From positions 1-35,225 of the forward strand of contig CAKTYE010000021.1 in NCBI GenBank assembly GCA_934631985.1: a DNA stretch of 35,225 nt. The letters are read 5' to 3'. This DNA comes from an uncultured Clostridia bacterium (GTDB taxonomy: Bacteria; Bacillota; Clostridia; Christensenellales; Aristaeellaceae). Shown piece after piece: positions 1 through 8,403 of this stretch. The notes under the pieces were generated by a model that was not told the origin of the DNA, searched no databases, and saw only the letters and a program-made list of their open reading frames with translations. Position 1 is the first letter of the stretch. The number at the start of each line of letters is the position of its first letter. The position numbers and the translations under genes are program-made.

Positions 1-1
1 T

Positions 2-154
2 TACCCGGAGCGTCGGAGCGACGGACGCATCGTGAAGCGCATCGAGTTCCGTTTTCCCGTGTATTTTAACGGCTCGAAAATCACTGGACTTGGTTGGGAC
101 GAAACGGATATGTCTGAGAATGTGATGGTGTTGTCTAAACAGCATACCCCCTAA
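2..154 (+). CDS. C-terminal fragment of an unidentified protein
   Basis: An open frame runs from the window edge to a TAA at 152-154, giving about 50 residues. The readable part contains IVKRIEFRFPVYFNG and ends MVLSKQHTP. The style of ending (basic stretch, short beta-like FPVYFNG segment, then VLSK) is reminiscent of the C-termini of serine recombinases or SAM-dependent methyltransferases from Firmicutes, but the piece is too short to decide. It lies 51 bases upstream of the McrBC genes on the same strand, with no terminator between, so it may be cotranscribed with them. If it is a recombinase or a methyltransferase, that would fit a mobile defence island. The start lies outside the window. 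Confidence 0.55.
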   Translation, partial: YPERRSDGRIVKRIEFRFPVYFNGSKITGLGWDETDMSENVMVLSKQHTP

Positions 155-205
155 AGTATTTATTCCCCGCATACCGCATACACCAAGAGAGGAAGCGTAT
201 AGCAA

Positions 206-2233
206 ATGGATACAGCCATCCTGCAAAACGTGCTGAAACAATATAAGGCGAACTTCGCAGAAGTCCGGTGGCCTCAGGAAAAGTTCAAATGGGAGGCTGT
301 CCAATGGTTTCAAACGCATTGGAACATAGATGCACCTAATTTTGCCGAGATGCTGGATGTATCGCTGCAAAAAACAGGTCCTCTGCTGGCATCCATGAAT
401 CGCTTTCCGCGCAGGATGATTGTTGAGTTTGCGCAAAAGTGGCCTGAACAAATTCGTGCTTTGTTTCGTGACCTTTTCGATGAAAGCAAAGACGTGTTTC
501 AGCGTATCGAGGCCTTCAAACGTCAATGCAGACCCCTGCCACAAAAACTTGGGACGGGTGCCATCAACCATTATCAGGATGGGAACACCGTTACCATCTA
601 TCTGTGGCTTCGCTATCCGGATCAATACTACATTTACAGGTTCCGCGATGTAAAAGTAGCTGTGGAAGCCCTTCATGCGGACTATCACTTCATTCAGGGG
701 CATTACACTGAAAATCTGCACAGCTTTCTAGATTTTTATAGTGAAATCAATCATGTGCTGCAAGCTGATGCAGACTTACAAGCCCTGCTGCAAAGGCAGT
801 TGACGGAAGCATGTTATCCCGATCCACAATTAAAAACGTTGACGGTAGACTTTGGCTTTTATCTTGGTCAATTAGAAAAGACTTCCTCTCCGCAACCACC
901 TACGAAAAAAAGCACTAACAACAACTCACAGGAAAATGTTTCCGTTGCTCCAAGTACAAATTTCTGGTGGCTGAACGCCAATCCCAAAATTTGGAGCTTT
1001 TCCAGCCTTGCCGTTGGCAAGGAGCAGACCTATACGCTATACAATGAAAACGGCAACAAGCGCCGCATTTTTCAGCACTTTCTGGATGCACAGGTCGGCG
1101 ACAAGCTCATTTGCTACGAATCGACCCCGGTGAAGCAAATTGTTGCCATTGGTGAAATCACCCAGGCCTCGGACGGAGAGAAAATATGCTTCAAAAAGCT
1201 GGAGGGGCTTGCCGCGCCTATTGATTATGTGCAGTTGAGGGACTGCCCGGAACTGGTTGACATGGAGTACTTTCAAAATGCGCAGGGTTCGCTGTTCAAG
1301 CTCTCCCCGGCTGAATATGACTTCCTGCTGGATATGATTCGGGAATATAATCCACATCCGCAGGTGGTTGGCATTCCCTACAGCCGTGCTGATTTTCTCC
1401 GCGATGTGTATCTTCCCGGCACGTCCTTCGACATGCTGAAGGAGCTGCTGCATTACAAAAAGAACATCATTTTGCAAGGTGCGCCTGGCGTTGGCAAAAC
1501 CTTTGCAGCCCGGCGACTGGCCTGGGCCATGATGGGCAGCCAGGATGACAGCCGTATCGGCTTCGTACAGTTCCATCAAAATTATGCCTATGAGGATTTT
1601 GTGCTGGGCTATCGCCCTGTGCAGGAATCCTTTCAAGTGAAGAGCGGCGTATTCTACCGCTTCTGCCTGGAAGCTGCCAATCATCCGGAGCAGGACTATT
1701 TCTTCATCATTGATGAAATCAACCGCGGCAACCTCAGCAAAGTTTTCGGCGAACTGCTTATGCTGATCGAAAAGGACTACCGCGGCACACGCATTGATCT
1801 ACCCTATGAGGGCTATTCGCTGGCTGTGCCGGAAAATGTATACATCATCGGCACCATGAACACTGCTGACCGCAGCCTTGCCATGATGGACTATGCTCTG
1901 CGCCGCCGCTTCAGCTTCGTTGACATGCTTCCGGGCTTTGATACCGAAGGTTTCAAGGCCTATCAACAAGGACTTCACAGTAATACATTGAACGCGCTGA
2001 TCGTTCAGATCACAGCATTGAATCAGGACATTGCCCGCGACCCGTCGCTGGGACAGGGGTTCTGCATTGGGCACAGCTATTTCTGCGGCATGGAAACCTG
2101 CACGGATGAGCGTCTGCGCACCATCGTGGACTTTGATTTGCTGCCCATGCTGCATGAATACTGGTTTGACAACACCGCCAAATATCAGGAATGGGCGCAG
2201 CGGCTGCAAGGTGTATTTGCACATGAAGTATAA
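206..2233 (+). CDS. mcrB: McrB-like AAA+ NTPase with EVE-like domain (type IV restriction)
   Basis: A 675-residue motor/specificity subunit of an McrBC-type modification-dependent restriction system. Residues 1-225 form a region without a firm domain name but resembling the N-termini of other firmicute McrB-like proteins. A polar linker leads to an EVE/PUA-like domain at about 252-385 (starts NFWWLNANPKIW). The AAA+ module follows: Walker A GAPGVGKT at 425-432, the McrB-type Walker B IIDEINRGN with D503-E504, and the family hallmark GTMNTADRS from 549, then the arginine-rich RRRF. In this family NTP hydrolysis drives translocation once the reader domain finds modified DNA; EVE domains are known binders of modified bases. 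The ATG at 206 is preceded by AGAGAGG. The stop overlaps the mcrC start by 11 bases, indicating translational coupling. The gene is visibly AT-richer than the loci downstream, suggesting horizontal acquisition. Confidence 0.9.
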   Translation: MDTAILQNVLKQYKANFAEVRWPQEKFKWEAVQWFQTHWNIDAPNFAEMLDVSLQKTGPLLASMNRFPRRMIVEFAQKWPEQIRALFRDLFDESKDVFQRIEAFKRQCRPLPQKLGTGAINHYQDGNTVTIYLWLRYPDQYYIYRFRDVKVAVEALHADYHFIQGHYTENLHSFLDFYSEINHVLQADADLQALLQRQLTEACYPDPQLKTLTVDFGFYLGQLEKTSSPQPPTKKSTNNNSQENVSVAPSTNFWWLNANPKIWSFSSLAVGKEQTYTLYNENGNKRRIFQHFLDAQVGDKLICYESTPVKQIVAIGEITQASDGEKICFKKLEGLAAPIDYVQLRDCPELVDMEYFQNAQGSLFKLSPAEYDFLLDMIREYNPHPQVVGIPYSRADFLRDVYLPGTSFDMLKELLHYKKNIILQGAPGVGKTFAARRLAWAMMGSQDDSRIGFVQFHQNYAYEDFVLGYRPVQESFQVKSGVFYRFCLEAANHPEQDYFFIIDEINRGNLSKVFGELLMLIEKDYRGTRIDLPYEGYSLAVPENVYIIGTMNTADRSLAMMDYALRRRFSFVDMLPGFDTEGFKAYQQGLHSNTLNALIVQITALNQDIARDPSLGQGFCIGHSYFCGMETCTDERLRTIVDFDLLPMLHEYWFDNTAKYQEWAQRLQGVFAHEV

Positions 2234-3278
2234 GAACACCCGCATCAAAAACATATACTATATGCTGTCCTATGCCTTCACTGCGCTGCGCCAGGAAGAA
2301 TATGCAGCGCTTGCCGCCGAGGACTTCGAGCATATGCACGACCTGTTCGCTGCGATCCTTGCCAAGGGCGTTGGTCGGCAGTTGAAGCAGGGGCTTTATC
2401 GTACTTACGTCCCACGCACCGAGGACTTGTCCACAGTGCGCGGCAGAATTGACTTGTCCGGGACGCTGCACAATCGTCTGGCACGGCAATGCCGCATCAC
2501 CTGCGCACATGACGAGTTGTCCGAAAATAATCCGTTCAACCAAATTCTGAAAACGACCTTGCTGTTGCTGCTCCGTCATGCAGAGGTGGACCCTACCTAT
2601 CAAAGTGTGCTGAAAAAAGAGCTGCTTTTCTTTGACTGCGTAGATACCATTTTCCCTGTCCACATTCGCTGGCAGGCACTTCACTTTGATCGAAACAATG
2701 ATACCTATCAATTGCTGATGGGCCTTTGTCAATTGGTACTGCAAGGCATGCTGCTGACCGAGCAGGACGGAAGCTATCATCTTGCCAATTTTCTGGACGA
2801 GCAGCGCATGGAGCGCCTTTATGAAAAATTCCTGCTAGCCTTTTATGCGCAGGAGTGTCCTCAGCTAACAGCATCCGCCGCACAGATCCATTGGGCGCTA
2901 GATGATGACGAGCGCACGCTGCTGCCGACCATGCAAAGCGACGTCACACTTTCATGCGGAAATCGCATACTTATCATCGATGCGAAGCTTTACGCACACA
3001 CGCTACAAACGCAATATGACGTGTCCACCCAGCATTCCGCAAATTTATATCAGATTTTCACCTATGTGAAAAACAAGGCATCGCAATATCCATCTCAGCC
3101 GCATCAGGTGGCTGGTATGCTGCTCTATGCGGCTACAGATGAAGCCGTGCAGCCGAACCAAAGCTATCGCATGGGCGGAAATATTATCAGTGTCCGTACA
3201 CTGAACCTTGACCATCCCTTTACAGAGATTTCGCAGACACTCAAAAGCATTGCTACAGAATTTCTTGGCATACCATAA
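2223..3278 (+). CDS. mcrC: McrC-like PD-(D/E)XK nuclease subunit
   Basis: A 351-residue partner of the upstream McrB. McrC proteins bind the McrB ring, stimulate hydrolysis and cut DNA. The N-terminal half shows family phrases such as VRGRIDLSGTL and DELSENNPFNQILK. The C-terminal nuclease core has D240 in MQSDVTL followed by IIDAKLY, giving D253-x-K255, the PD-(D/E)XK arrangement seen in McrC. I chose the ATG at 2223 because the protein then begins MKYKNTRIKNIYYMLSYAF, a typical McrC start, and because it overlaps the mcrB stop; a longer in-frame extension back to 2031 would lie within mcrB and has no family character. A terminator follows 27 bases after the stop, so the pair forms the end of the operon. 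Confidence 0.9.
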   Translation: MKYKNTRIKNIYYMLSYAFTALRQEEYAALAAEDFEHMHDLFAAILAKGVGRQLKQGLYRTYVPRTEDLSTVRGRIDLSGTLHNRLARQCRITCAHDELSENNPFNQILKTTLLLLLRHAEVDPTYQSVLKKELLFFDCVDTIFPVHIRWQALHFDRNNDTYQLLMGLCQLVLQGMLLTEQDGSYHLANFLDEQRMERLYEKFLLAFYAQECPQLTASAAQIHWALDDDERTLLPTMQSDVTLSCGNRILIIDAKLYAHTLQTQYDVSTQHSANLYQIFTYVKNKASQYPSQPHQVAGMLLYAATDEAVQPNQSYRMGGNIISVRTLNLDHPFTEISQTLKSIATEFLGIP

Positions 3279-3305
3279 TACCAGAAACATGAACATTTCC
3301 CCTTC

Positions 3306-3341
3306 GCCTGCTTTCTCCCCCTTGAAAGCAGGCCTTTTTTT
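3306..3341 (+). terminator. Rho-independent terminator of the mcrBC operon
   Basis: A perfect 10-bp stem (GCCTGCTTTC at 3306-3315, GAAAGCAGGC at 3324-3333) with an 8-nt loop is followed by a run of seven T. It closes the mcrBC transcript and isolates it from the marR promoter. Confidence 0.9.
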
Positions 3342-3354
3342 ATCCTCTCCCCTC

Positions 3355-3383
3355 TTGCATCCTCCCCCTTCCTGTGCTATACT
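3355..3383 (+). promoter_or_regulatory. Promoter of the marR-ABC exporter operon
   Basis: TTGCAT (3355-3360) and TATACT (3378-3383) are separated by exactly 17 bp. The predicted start of transcription is near 3390, just upstream of the palindromic operator, an arrangement suited to repression by the downstream MarR protein. Confidence 0.7.
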
Positions 3384-3395
3384 GTCCGCAAAACA

Positions 3396-3431
3396 AGTTG
3401 TATGTGCAATTATCTAGTTGTACATACAACT
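3396..3431. promoter_or_regulatory. Probable MarR operator
   Basis: AGTTGTATGT at 3396-3405 and ACATACAACT at 3422-3431 are perfect inverted arms. A third half-site AGTTGT at 3416-3421 makes AGTTGTACATACAACT (3416-3431) a compact near-palindrome of about the size MarR dimers bind. The sites lie between the promoter and the start codon of marR, so autoregulation is likely (inference). Confidence 0.7.
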
Positions 3432-3454
3432 GAAAGCTCAAAGAGGTGAGTTCA

Positions 3455-3934
3455 TTGGAGCATCCCGCACGAAAGATCACCAAAATCGCCCGAGAAGCGG
3501 AGCATATCGTGCTGCTTGCCATGCGCCGGGACGACATCGGCACGGCGGAGATCGACTGCATCCACGCCGTGCGGCATCATCCGGGCATCACGCAGACGGA
3601 ATTGGCAGAAATGCTGCACACGGATAAGCCCGCCATCGCCCGCCGCACGGCAAGCCTGGAGCGTAAGGGCTACCTGCGCCGGGAACCCAACCCGGCGGAT
3701 GGGCGCAGTCAGCTGCTATACGCCACAGCACAGGCAGAGGGTCTGCGCAACGCCAAGGCCGAAGCCGAAAGCGCCTTTTATGATTACCTGATGGCGGGGC
3801 TGGACGAGGCGACCCAAGCTGCGTTTCTGCAAGCGCTGGACATGGTGTATCAGCGCTCCAAGACAGAAAGCCGCGCGGGCTTTCCGCATGTGAAGGAAGC
3901 ACTGGAGGAGAAGCTGCATGAAACAAAAGCATGA
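3455..3934 (+). CDS. MarR-family transcriptional regulator
   Basis: A winged-helix repressor of about 159 residues. The core reads HPGITQTELAEMLHTDKPAI followed by RRTASLERKGYLRREPNPADGR, the MarR recognition helix and wing. I chose the TTG at 3455 because the ribosome site AGAGGTGA (3442-3449) lies 5 bases before it; an in-frame GTG at 3446 is part of that same ribosome site and so is an unlikely start. The gene lies directly downstream of a promoter and inverted-repeat operator, and its 3' end overlaps the first ABC gene by 17 bases. The likely role is ligand-relieved repression of its own operon, which encodes an exporter; the ligand cannot be read from the sequence. Confidence 0.88.
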   Translation: MEHPARKITKIAREAEHIVLLAMRRDDIGTAEIDCIHAVRHHPGITQTELAEMLHTDKPAIARRTASLERKGYLRREPNPADGRSQLLYATAQAEGLRNAKAEAESAFYDYLMAGLDEATQAAFLQALDMVYQRSKTESRAGFPHVKEALEEKLHETKA

Positions 3935-5666
3935 ACGCGCCTTTCGTCCGGACAGCATCGGCGCGTATTTCCGGCAGGAATGGCTGCCGCTGACGTTTAT
4001 CACGCTGTCCGGCCTGCTGTATAACGTGGGTCTGCTGGCAGGACCGTGGTTTGAGGGCCGCATGGCGCAGTGCCTGGCGGATATTCTGGGCGGCAATGCG
4101 CAGGCCGCGGCGATGACCATGCTGGTGCTGGGCTACATCGTCGTGACGCTGCTGGTGCAGGCCTCCCGGTTCATCAAGCGGTTCTATGTTCGGCGGTTCG
4201 CCAACAACATCAACCGCCGCATGAAGGGCATACTGTACGCCAACCTTGTGCGTCAAAGCCGCAACGCGCTGGAGCGCGAGGGGGCGGGCGAGCTGATGAC
4301 TAAGGCCATCTCCGACGTGGACGACTGCGCCGAGGGCATGCGCAAGTTCACCACCGAGGTGTTCGACACCGGTGTGGCGCTGGTGGGTTATATCTTCATG
4401 CTGTTCGTCTACGACTGGCGGCTGACGCTGCTGTGCCTGATCTTCCCGCCTGTCTCCTACATCTGTGCCGAGCTGATGAAGCGGCCCGTGCAGCGGGCAG
4501 GTGCGGCCTATAAGAAGGCCGCTTCGGCCCTCAGCGGCGCGACCCTGAACCGGGCGAAGAACGCAGTCACCTATCGCGTGTACGGCTGCGAGGATGTGCA
4601 GGAGCAGCGCTATGAGCAGGCGCTGGACGGCTATGAGCAGGCGGCGGTGCGGGCCAACGTCTGGCAATCGGCGCTTCCGCCGCTGTATTTGGTGCTGTCC
4701 AACCTGAGCGTGCTGTTCATCCTGTGGTTCGGCGCGAAAAACGTGCTTGGCACGGGCTGGCAGGCCTGGGATATTGCCGCGTTCACCACGTTCCTTTCCT
4801 GCTTTGTGAAGATGGCAACAAAGTCCTCCAAGGCGGCGAAGCTGTTCAACGCGGTGCAGCGGGCAGAGGTTTCCTGGAAGCGCATTAAGCCCATGCTGAA
4901 GACCCCGGAAACGCTGGCCCCGCTGGCGACCCCTGCGGCGCAGGATGTGACCGTGCAAAGCCTGTCCTTTGCCTATGAGGGCAGCGCCCCCGTGTTCTCC
5001 GGCATCTCCTTCTCAGCAAAGCCCGGAGACATTATCGGCGTGACCGGGCCGGTGGCCTGCGGCAAGTCCACCTTGGGACGCGCCTTCCTGTGCGAGCAGC
5101 CCTATGGCGGCTCCATCCGCGTGGGCAGACGGGAGCTGTCGGACTTTTCCCCGCGGGAGGTCGCAGCGACGGTGGGCTACCTTGGGCATGACCCGGAGCT
5201 GTGGAACGACACCGTAGCGGCAAACGTGCTGTGCAGCGATACCGGCGATGCCGCCCCTTACCTGACGCTGACCGCCCTGAACGATGAGGTGCGCGCCATG
5301 GAAAACGGCGACCAGACCGTCGTCGGCAGCAGCGGTGTGCGGCTGTCCGGCGGTCAGGCACAGCGGCTGGCGCTGGCCCGAACGCTGGCGCATCCCCGCC
5401 CGGTGCTGGTGCTGGACGATCCCTTCTCTGCACTGGATCGCCGCACAGAGGACGCGGTGTTCGCCAACCTGAAAAGCTATGCGAAGGATAAGGTCGTGCT
5501 GCTGATCTCGCACCGGCTGTATCATTTCCCGGAGCTTCAGCAGGTGGTCTATATGGACGAGGGCAAGGCGACCGTCGGCGCCCATGCGCAGCTGTGCGCG
5601 TCCGTGCCGGCCTATCGCGCCCTGTACGAAAGCCAGACGGGAGGTGTCCATCATGAAGCGGAATAA
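3918..5666 (+). CDS. ABC exporter half-transporter, subunit with degenerate Walker B
   Basis: A 582-residue protein with an N-terminal six-helix exporter domain (about residues 20-330) fused to an ATPase domain. Walker A is GPVACGKST at 377-385, the signature LSGGQ is canonical at 476-480, and Walker B reads LVLDDPFSALD with D500 followed by D501 where the catalytic glutamate should be. This D-for-E change is the hallmark of the degenerate-site subunit of heterodimeric exporters such as TM287/288 or BmrCD. The start overlaps marR and the end overlaps the second half-transporter, indicating coupled translation of the two partners. The likely role is export of drugs, lipids or peptides across the cytoplasmic membrane; the substrate is unknown. 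Confidence 0.92.
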   Translation: MKQKHERAFRPDSIGAYFRQEWLPLTFITLSGLLYNVGLLAGPWFEGRMAQCLADILGGNAQAAAMTMLVLGYIVVTLLVQASRFIKRFYVRRFANNINRRMKGILYANLVRQSRNALEREGAGELMTKAISDVDDCAEGMRKFTTEVFDTGVALVGYIFMLFVYDWRLTLLCLIFPPVSYICAELMKRPVQRAGAAYKKAASALSGATLNRAKNAVTYRVYGCEDVQEQRYEQALDGYEQAAVRANVWQSALPPLYLVLSNLSVLFILWFGAKNVLGTGWQAWDIAAFTTFLSCFVKMATKSSKAAKLFNAVQRAEVSWKRIKPMLKTPETLAPLATPAAQDVTVQSLSFAYEGSAPVFSGISFSAKPGDIIGVTGPVACGKSTLGRAFLCEQPYGGSIRVGRRELSDFSPREVAATVGYLGHDPELWNDTVAANVLCSDTGDAAPYLTLTALNDEVRAMENGDQTVVGSSGVRLSGGQAQRLALARTLAHPRPVLVLDDPFSALDRRTEDAVFANLKSYAKDKVVLLISHRLYHFPELQQVVYMDEGKATVGAHAQLCASVPAYRALYESQTGGVHHEAE

Positions 5667-7299
5667 GCAAGGCGTATTTACCGCCGTTCGCATGGCGGCG
5701 GGAACGCATCGGCTGCTGACGGCAGGAACGCTGCTGTGCGCCGTTGCCTCCGTGCTGGCGTCGCTGCTGCCGCCGCTGCTGCTGGCGCGCATCATCGATG
5801 GCCTGACGGGCGGTCTGCCCCTGGCCTTCACGGCGGCGCTGCTGTACTTCGGCAGCCTGGCGCTGGAGGGTGTGCTGTCCTCGGCACAGGAGACGCTGCT
5901 GGAGATCTTTGGTCAGAAAATGACCCATGCGCTGCGTTCGGAAATGTCGCGCAAGCTGAGCCATCTGCCTGCCGCGACCCTTTCCGCCCAGAATCCAGGC
6001 GAGGTAGCCGCCCGGTTCTCCGGCGATGTGGATACCGTTGAGGCGCTGTTTACCTCCGGCGTCATCTCCGTGGCGGCGGATGCCTGCCGCATCCTCTCCA
6101 TTTTCGCGGTCATCGCAGTGGAGAATACAGGTCTGGCGCTGCTGCTTCTGCTGGTGCTGCCGCTGCTGACGGTGTTCACCCGCCATGTGCAAAAGCGGAT
6201 GCTTGCCGCGCAGCTGGCAAACCGCAAGGCCGTTGCAGCCATCTCCGGGCAAGTTCCCGAGGCGCTGCACAACATCCGCACCATTCACGCGCTGGGCCTG
6301 GAAGACTACATGGAAAAGCGCTATGACAAGCGCATTGGCGAAAGCTACGCCGCGGTGGAAAAGACCAACCTCTATGACGCGATCTACTCCCCCGTGGTGC
6401 TGGTGCTGAACGCGGCAGTGGTGGGCATTGTGATGCTGCTTTCCGCCTCGGGCAGCCCGCAGGTGCTGACGCTGTTCGGCATGTCCGTCGGCACAGCCGT
6501 TGCCGTCATCAACTACATTGCCCGCATTTTTACGCCCATTGAAAGCCTGGGCATGGAGATCCAGACCATTCAGTCCGCCATGGCGGGCGTGAAGCGCATT
6601 GACGCATTCCTTGCGCAGCCCGAACGGGAGCAACTGCCCGCCAATGCAGGCCCCATCCCGCGCGGAGACGTGGTACTGTCCCATGTGACCTTCGGCTATG
6701 GCGAGCGTCCTGTGCTGTCCGACCTGTCCTTCACAGTCAAGGCTGGCGAGCAGGTCATGCTGGTGGGCCGCACGGGCGCAGGCAAGAGTACCATCTTCAA
6801 GCTGCTGCTTGGGCTGTACAAGCCGGAGCAGGGTACAGTGTCTATCGGCGGTGTGAACGTGTCTCAAATCACTGATGCAGAACGCCGCGCGTGCATCGGC
6901 TGTGTGGAGCAGCATTTTGCGCGCGTTCCCGGCACGGTGTTGGATCAGATCACCCTGGGCGACCCGCGCATTACGCGGGACATGGCACAGCAGGCAGCGG
7001 TGCTTGCGGGCCTGGACGCTTCCATCCGCTCCTTCCCCGAGGGCTATGACACCCCCTGCACCGACGGCATGTTCTCCCAGGGCGAATGGCAGCTGCTGTC
7101 CATTGCCCGCGCCGCCGCGGCCGATCCGGCGATCCTGCTGCTGGATGAGATCACCGCGAACCTTGACGCAGACACGGAAGCGCATGTGCTGGAAGCATTG
7201 CGCCGCGCCTCGGCAGGACGCACGGTGCTGTCCATCTCCCACCGCATTTATGAAAGCCTTGGCGGACGAAAGATCGAGATCAAGGCGCTGGATGCGTAA
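5653..7299 (+). CDS. ABC exporter half-transporter, catalytic Walker B partner
   Basis: A 548-residue half-transporter. The membrane domain occupies about residues 20-310. The ATPase domain has Walker A GRTGAGKST at 372-380, an altered signature SQGEW at 475-479 and a canonical Walker B LLLDE (D498, E499), with the H-loop SISHR near the end. The altered signature here and the D-for-E Walker B in the preceding gene would face each other in the dimer, making one dead and one active ATP site, so the two proteins are very probably obligate partners. The ATG at 5653 follows GGGAGGTG and overlaps the upstream stop by 14 bases; a longer in-frame reading back to 5584 lies inside the upstream gene. 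Confidence 0.92.
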   Translation: MKRNKQGVFTAVRMAAGTHRLLTAGTLLCAVASVLASLLPPLLLARIIDGLTGGLPLAFTAALLYFGSLALEGVLSSAQETLLEIFGQKMTHALRSEMSRKLSHLPAATLSAQNPGEVAARFSGDVDTVEALFTSGVISVAADACRILSIFAVIAVENTGLALLLLLVLPLLTVFTRHVQKRMLAAQLANRKAVAAISGQVPEALHNIRTIHALGLEDYMEKRYDKRIGESYAAVEKTNLYDAIYSPVVLVLNAAVVGIVMLLSASGSPQVLTLFGMSVGTAVAVINYIARIFTPIESLGMEIQTIQSAMAGVKRIDAFLAQPEREQLPANAGPIPRGDVVLSHVTFGYGERPVLSDLSFTVKAGEQVMLVGRTGAGKSTIFKLLLGLYKPEQGTVSIGGVNVSQITDAERRACIGCVEQHFARVPGTVLDQITLGDPRITRDMAQQAAVLAGLDASIRSFPEGYDTPCTDGMFSQGEWQLLSIARAAAADPAILLLDEITANLDADTEAHVLEALRRASAGRTVLSISHRIYESLGGRKIEIKALDA

Positions 7300-7323
7300 G
7301 GTCCAGTAGATCATGGAAATGTT

Positions 7324-7363
7324 GTACGCCCGAGGATGAAAAATCCTCGGGCGTACAGTTTTA
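7324..7363 (+). terminator. Terminator of the marR-ABC operon
   Basis: A perfect 14-bp stem (7324-7337 with 7343-7356, loop GAAAA) ends in AGTTTTAT. It lies 25 bases after the stop of the second ABC gene. Confidence 0.85.
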
Positions 7364-7378
7364 TCTAAACATATATAT

Positions 7379-7438
7379 AGTAATAAAAAACAGCTATCAC
7401 GATTCAACCTATATAAATGCAGATCATGATAGCTGTTT
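7379..7438 (-). terminator. Possible minus-strand terminator with long loop
   Basis: AAACAGCTATCA at 7388-7399 pairs with TGATAGCTGTTT at 7427-7438 (12 bp). Read on the minus strand the stem is followed by TTTTTTATTA, as expected of a terminator for the gene ending at 7606, although it lies about 170 bases past that stop and the loop is 27 nt. Confidence 0.5.
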
Positions 7439-7537
7439 CACTTATATAATTTAAGAAGAACTCACCAGCATTTCATTGGCACAAAACCATACTGCATCTC
7501 ATCATCTTTCTTAGACAAGAAGGTACTAGCATGCTAT

Positions 7538-7562
7538 GATCTTTTCTTTCAAAGAAAAGATC
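7538..7562. repeat. Perfect 12-bp inverted repeat
   Basis: GATCTTTTCTTT and AAAGAAAAGATC flank a single C. The structure lies 43 bases downstream of the lysine-rich gene at 7606. It could fold as a hairpin at the 3' end of that transcript or act as a protein-binding palindrome; no T-run follows the stem on the minus strand. Confidence 0.6.
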
Positions 7563-7605
7563 GTTACAGCCACTGAAAGTGCTTGTTCGTTTTTCCGCCC
7601 CCAGC

Positions 7606-8043
7606 TTACTCCTGCGGCTTATCCGCCAGCCTGTTCATTACATCGTCCCAGGACAGATTCTGAGAAGCCATGTAGGAGGTCAGCTTATCATAGCCGGGTT
7701 CCGTGGGAACGGTCTTGCGGGCGCGGGGCTGCTTGGCGGGCTTTTCCTTGGAGGCCACCAGGCGGTCACGGCGGCGCTGCACCTTTTCCAGCTGCACCTT
7801 GCTCTTTTCCAGGGTGCTTTCACGCTCTGCCAGCAGGGCGGCGGTCTTCTGCACCAGCGCTTCACGGCTGGCATTCAAGTTTTCCAGCTGCGCAATCTTC
7901 GCATCTGCCATCGCAATGCGCTCATCCACAGAAGGATAAGCCTTGCGGGTCTTCACTTCAACCTCTTCCTGCTTTACCTCAACCTTTTTTGCCACAGTCT
8001 TCTTTGCTTCGGTCTTGGGGGCAGCCTTTTTCGTTCTTGCCAT
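7606..8043 (-). CDS. Lysine/alanine-rich coiled-coil protein of unknown function
   Basis: A 145-residue protein that I do not recognise. Residues 1-33 are rich in Lys and Ala (MARTKKAAPKTEAKK), resembling histone H1-like tails. Residues about 38-100 look like a charged coiled coil (IAQLENLNASREALVQK, then many Glu/Lys/Arg). A second basic patch (KPAKQPRARK) precedes a C-terminal segment, SYMASQNLSWDDVMNRLADK. The start follows AAGGAGAG at good spacing, and a strong promoter (8101-8129) sits upstream, so the gene is real. A nucleoid-associated or nucleic-acid-binding role is plausible from composition only. It is monocistronic, with its own promoter. Confidence 0.8.
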   Translation of the reverse strand: MARTKKAAPKTEAKKTVAKKVEVKQEEVEVKTRKAYPSVDERIAMADAKIAQLENLNASREALVQKTAALLAERESTLEKSKVQLEKVQRRRDRLVASKEKPAKQPRARKTVPTEPGYDKLTSYMASQNLSWDDVMNRLADKPQE

Positions 8044-8100
8044 GATACATCTCTCCTTATAGAAAATATGAAAAATGAAAAAGCATTCGAAACCATTTGC

Positions 8101-8129
8101 ATTATAGCGTATTATATGCGTAATTGCAA
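8101..8129 (-). promoter_or_regulatory. Promoter of the lysine-rich protein gene
   Basis: On the minus strand TTGCAA (8129-8124) and TATAAT (8106-8101) are 17 bp apart in an AT-rich stretch. The transcript would begin near 8095, about 50 bases before the start codon. Confidence 0.75.
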
Positions 8130-8403
8130 GTACTTTGTATGCAAAAATGCGTGGTTTTACTGCAATTTGTGTAGAAAAGTTTATTCTTTTCTATCTTACT
8201 GCATGTAATGTGTGTTTATCAGATGCCGAATCGCCTGCGTCTCCTGCGTTATGCGGCCCGTTTCCCATCGTTCTTAGCGTTTTCGCAGGCGAAGCGTAAA
8301 TTTACCATGCATGCCTTTCCGCAGAATATTTTCCGCACATACGTTTCCATTTCTCATGCAAACAACTGTATATCCTGCCTTTTCTGTATTTTGCTTTCAG
8401 CAT
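8130..8403. other. Intergenic stretch without a gene
   Basis: I see no convincing coding frame. The left part is AT-rich upstream DNA of the promoter at 8101-8129. A 9-bp inverted repeat (TCGCCTGCG at 8231-8239, CGCAGGCGA at 8284-8292) is the only structure noted. Confidence 0.5.

Noticed and set aside
2031..2222. An N-terminal extension of McrC
   Set aside because: It lies wholly within mcrB in another frame, and the family start fits the ATG at 2223.
5032..7407. A 791-codon minus-strand frame opposite the ABC genes
   Set aside because: It is the antisense shadow of two well-supported ABC genes in GC-rich DNA; the translation is His/Gln/Arg-rich with no domain.
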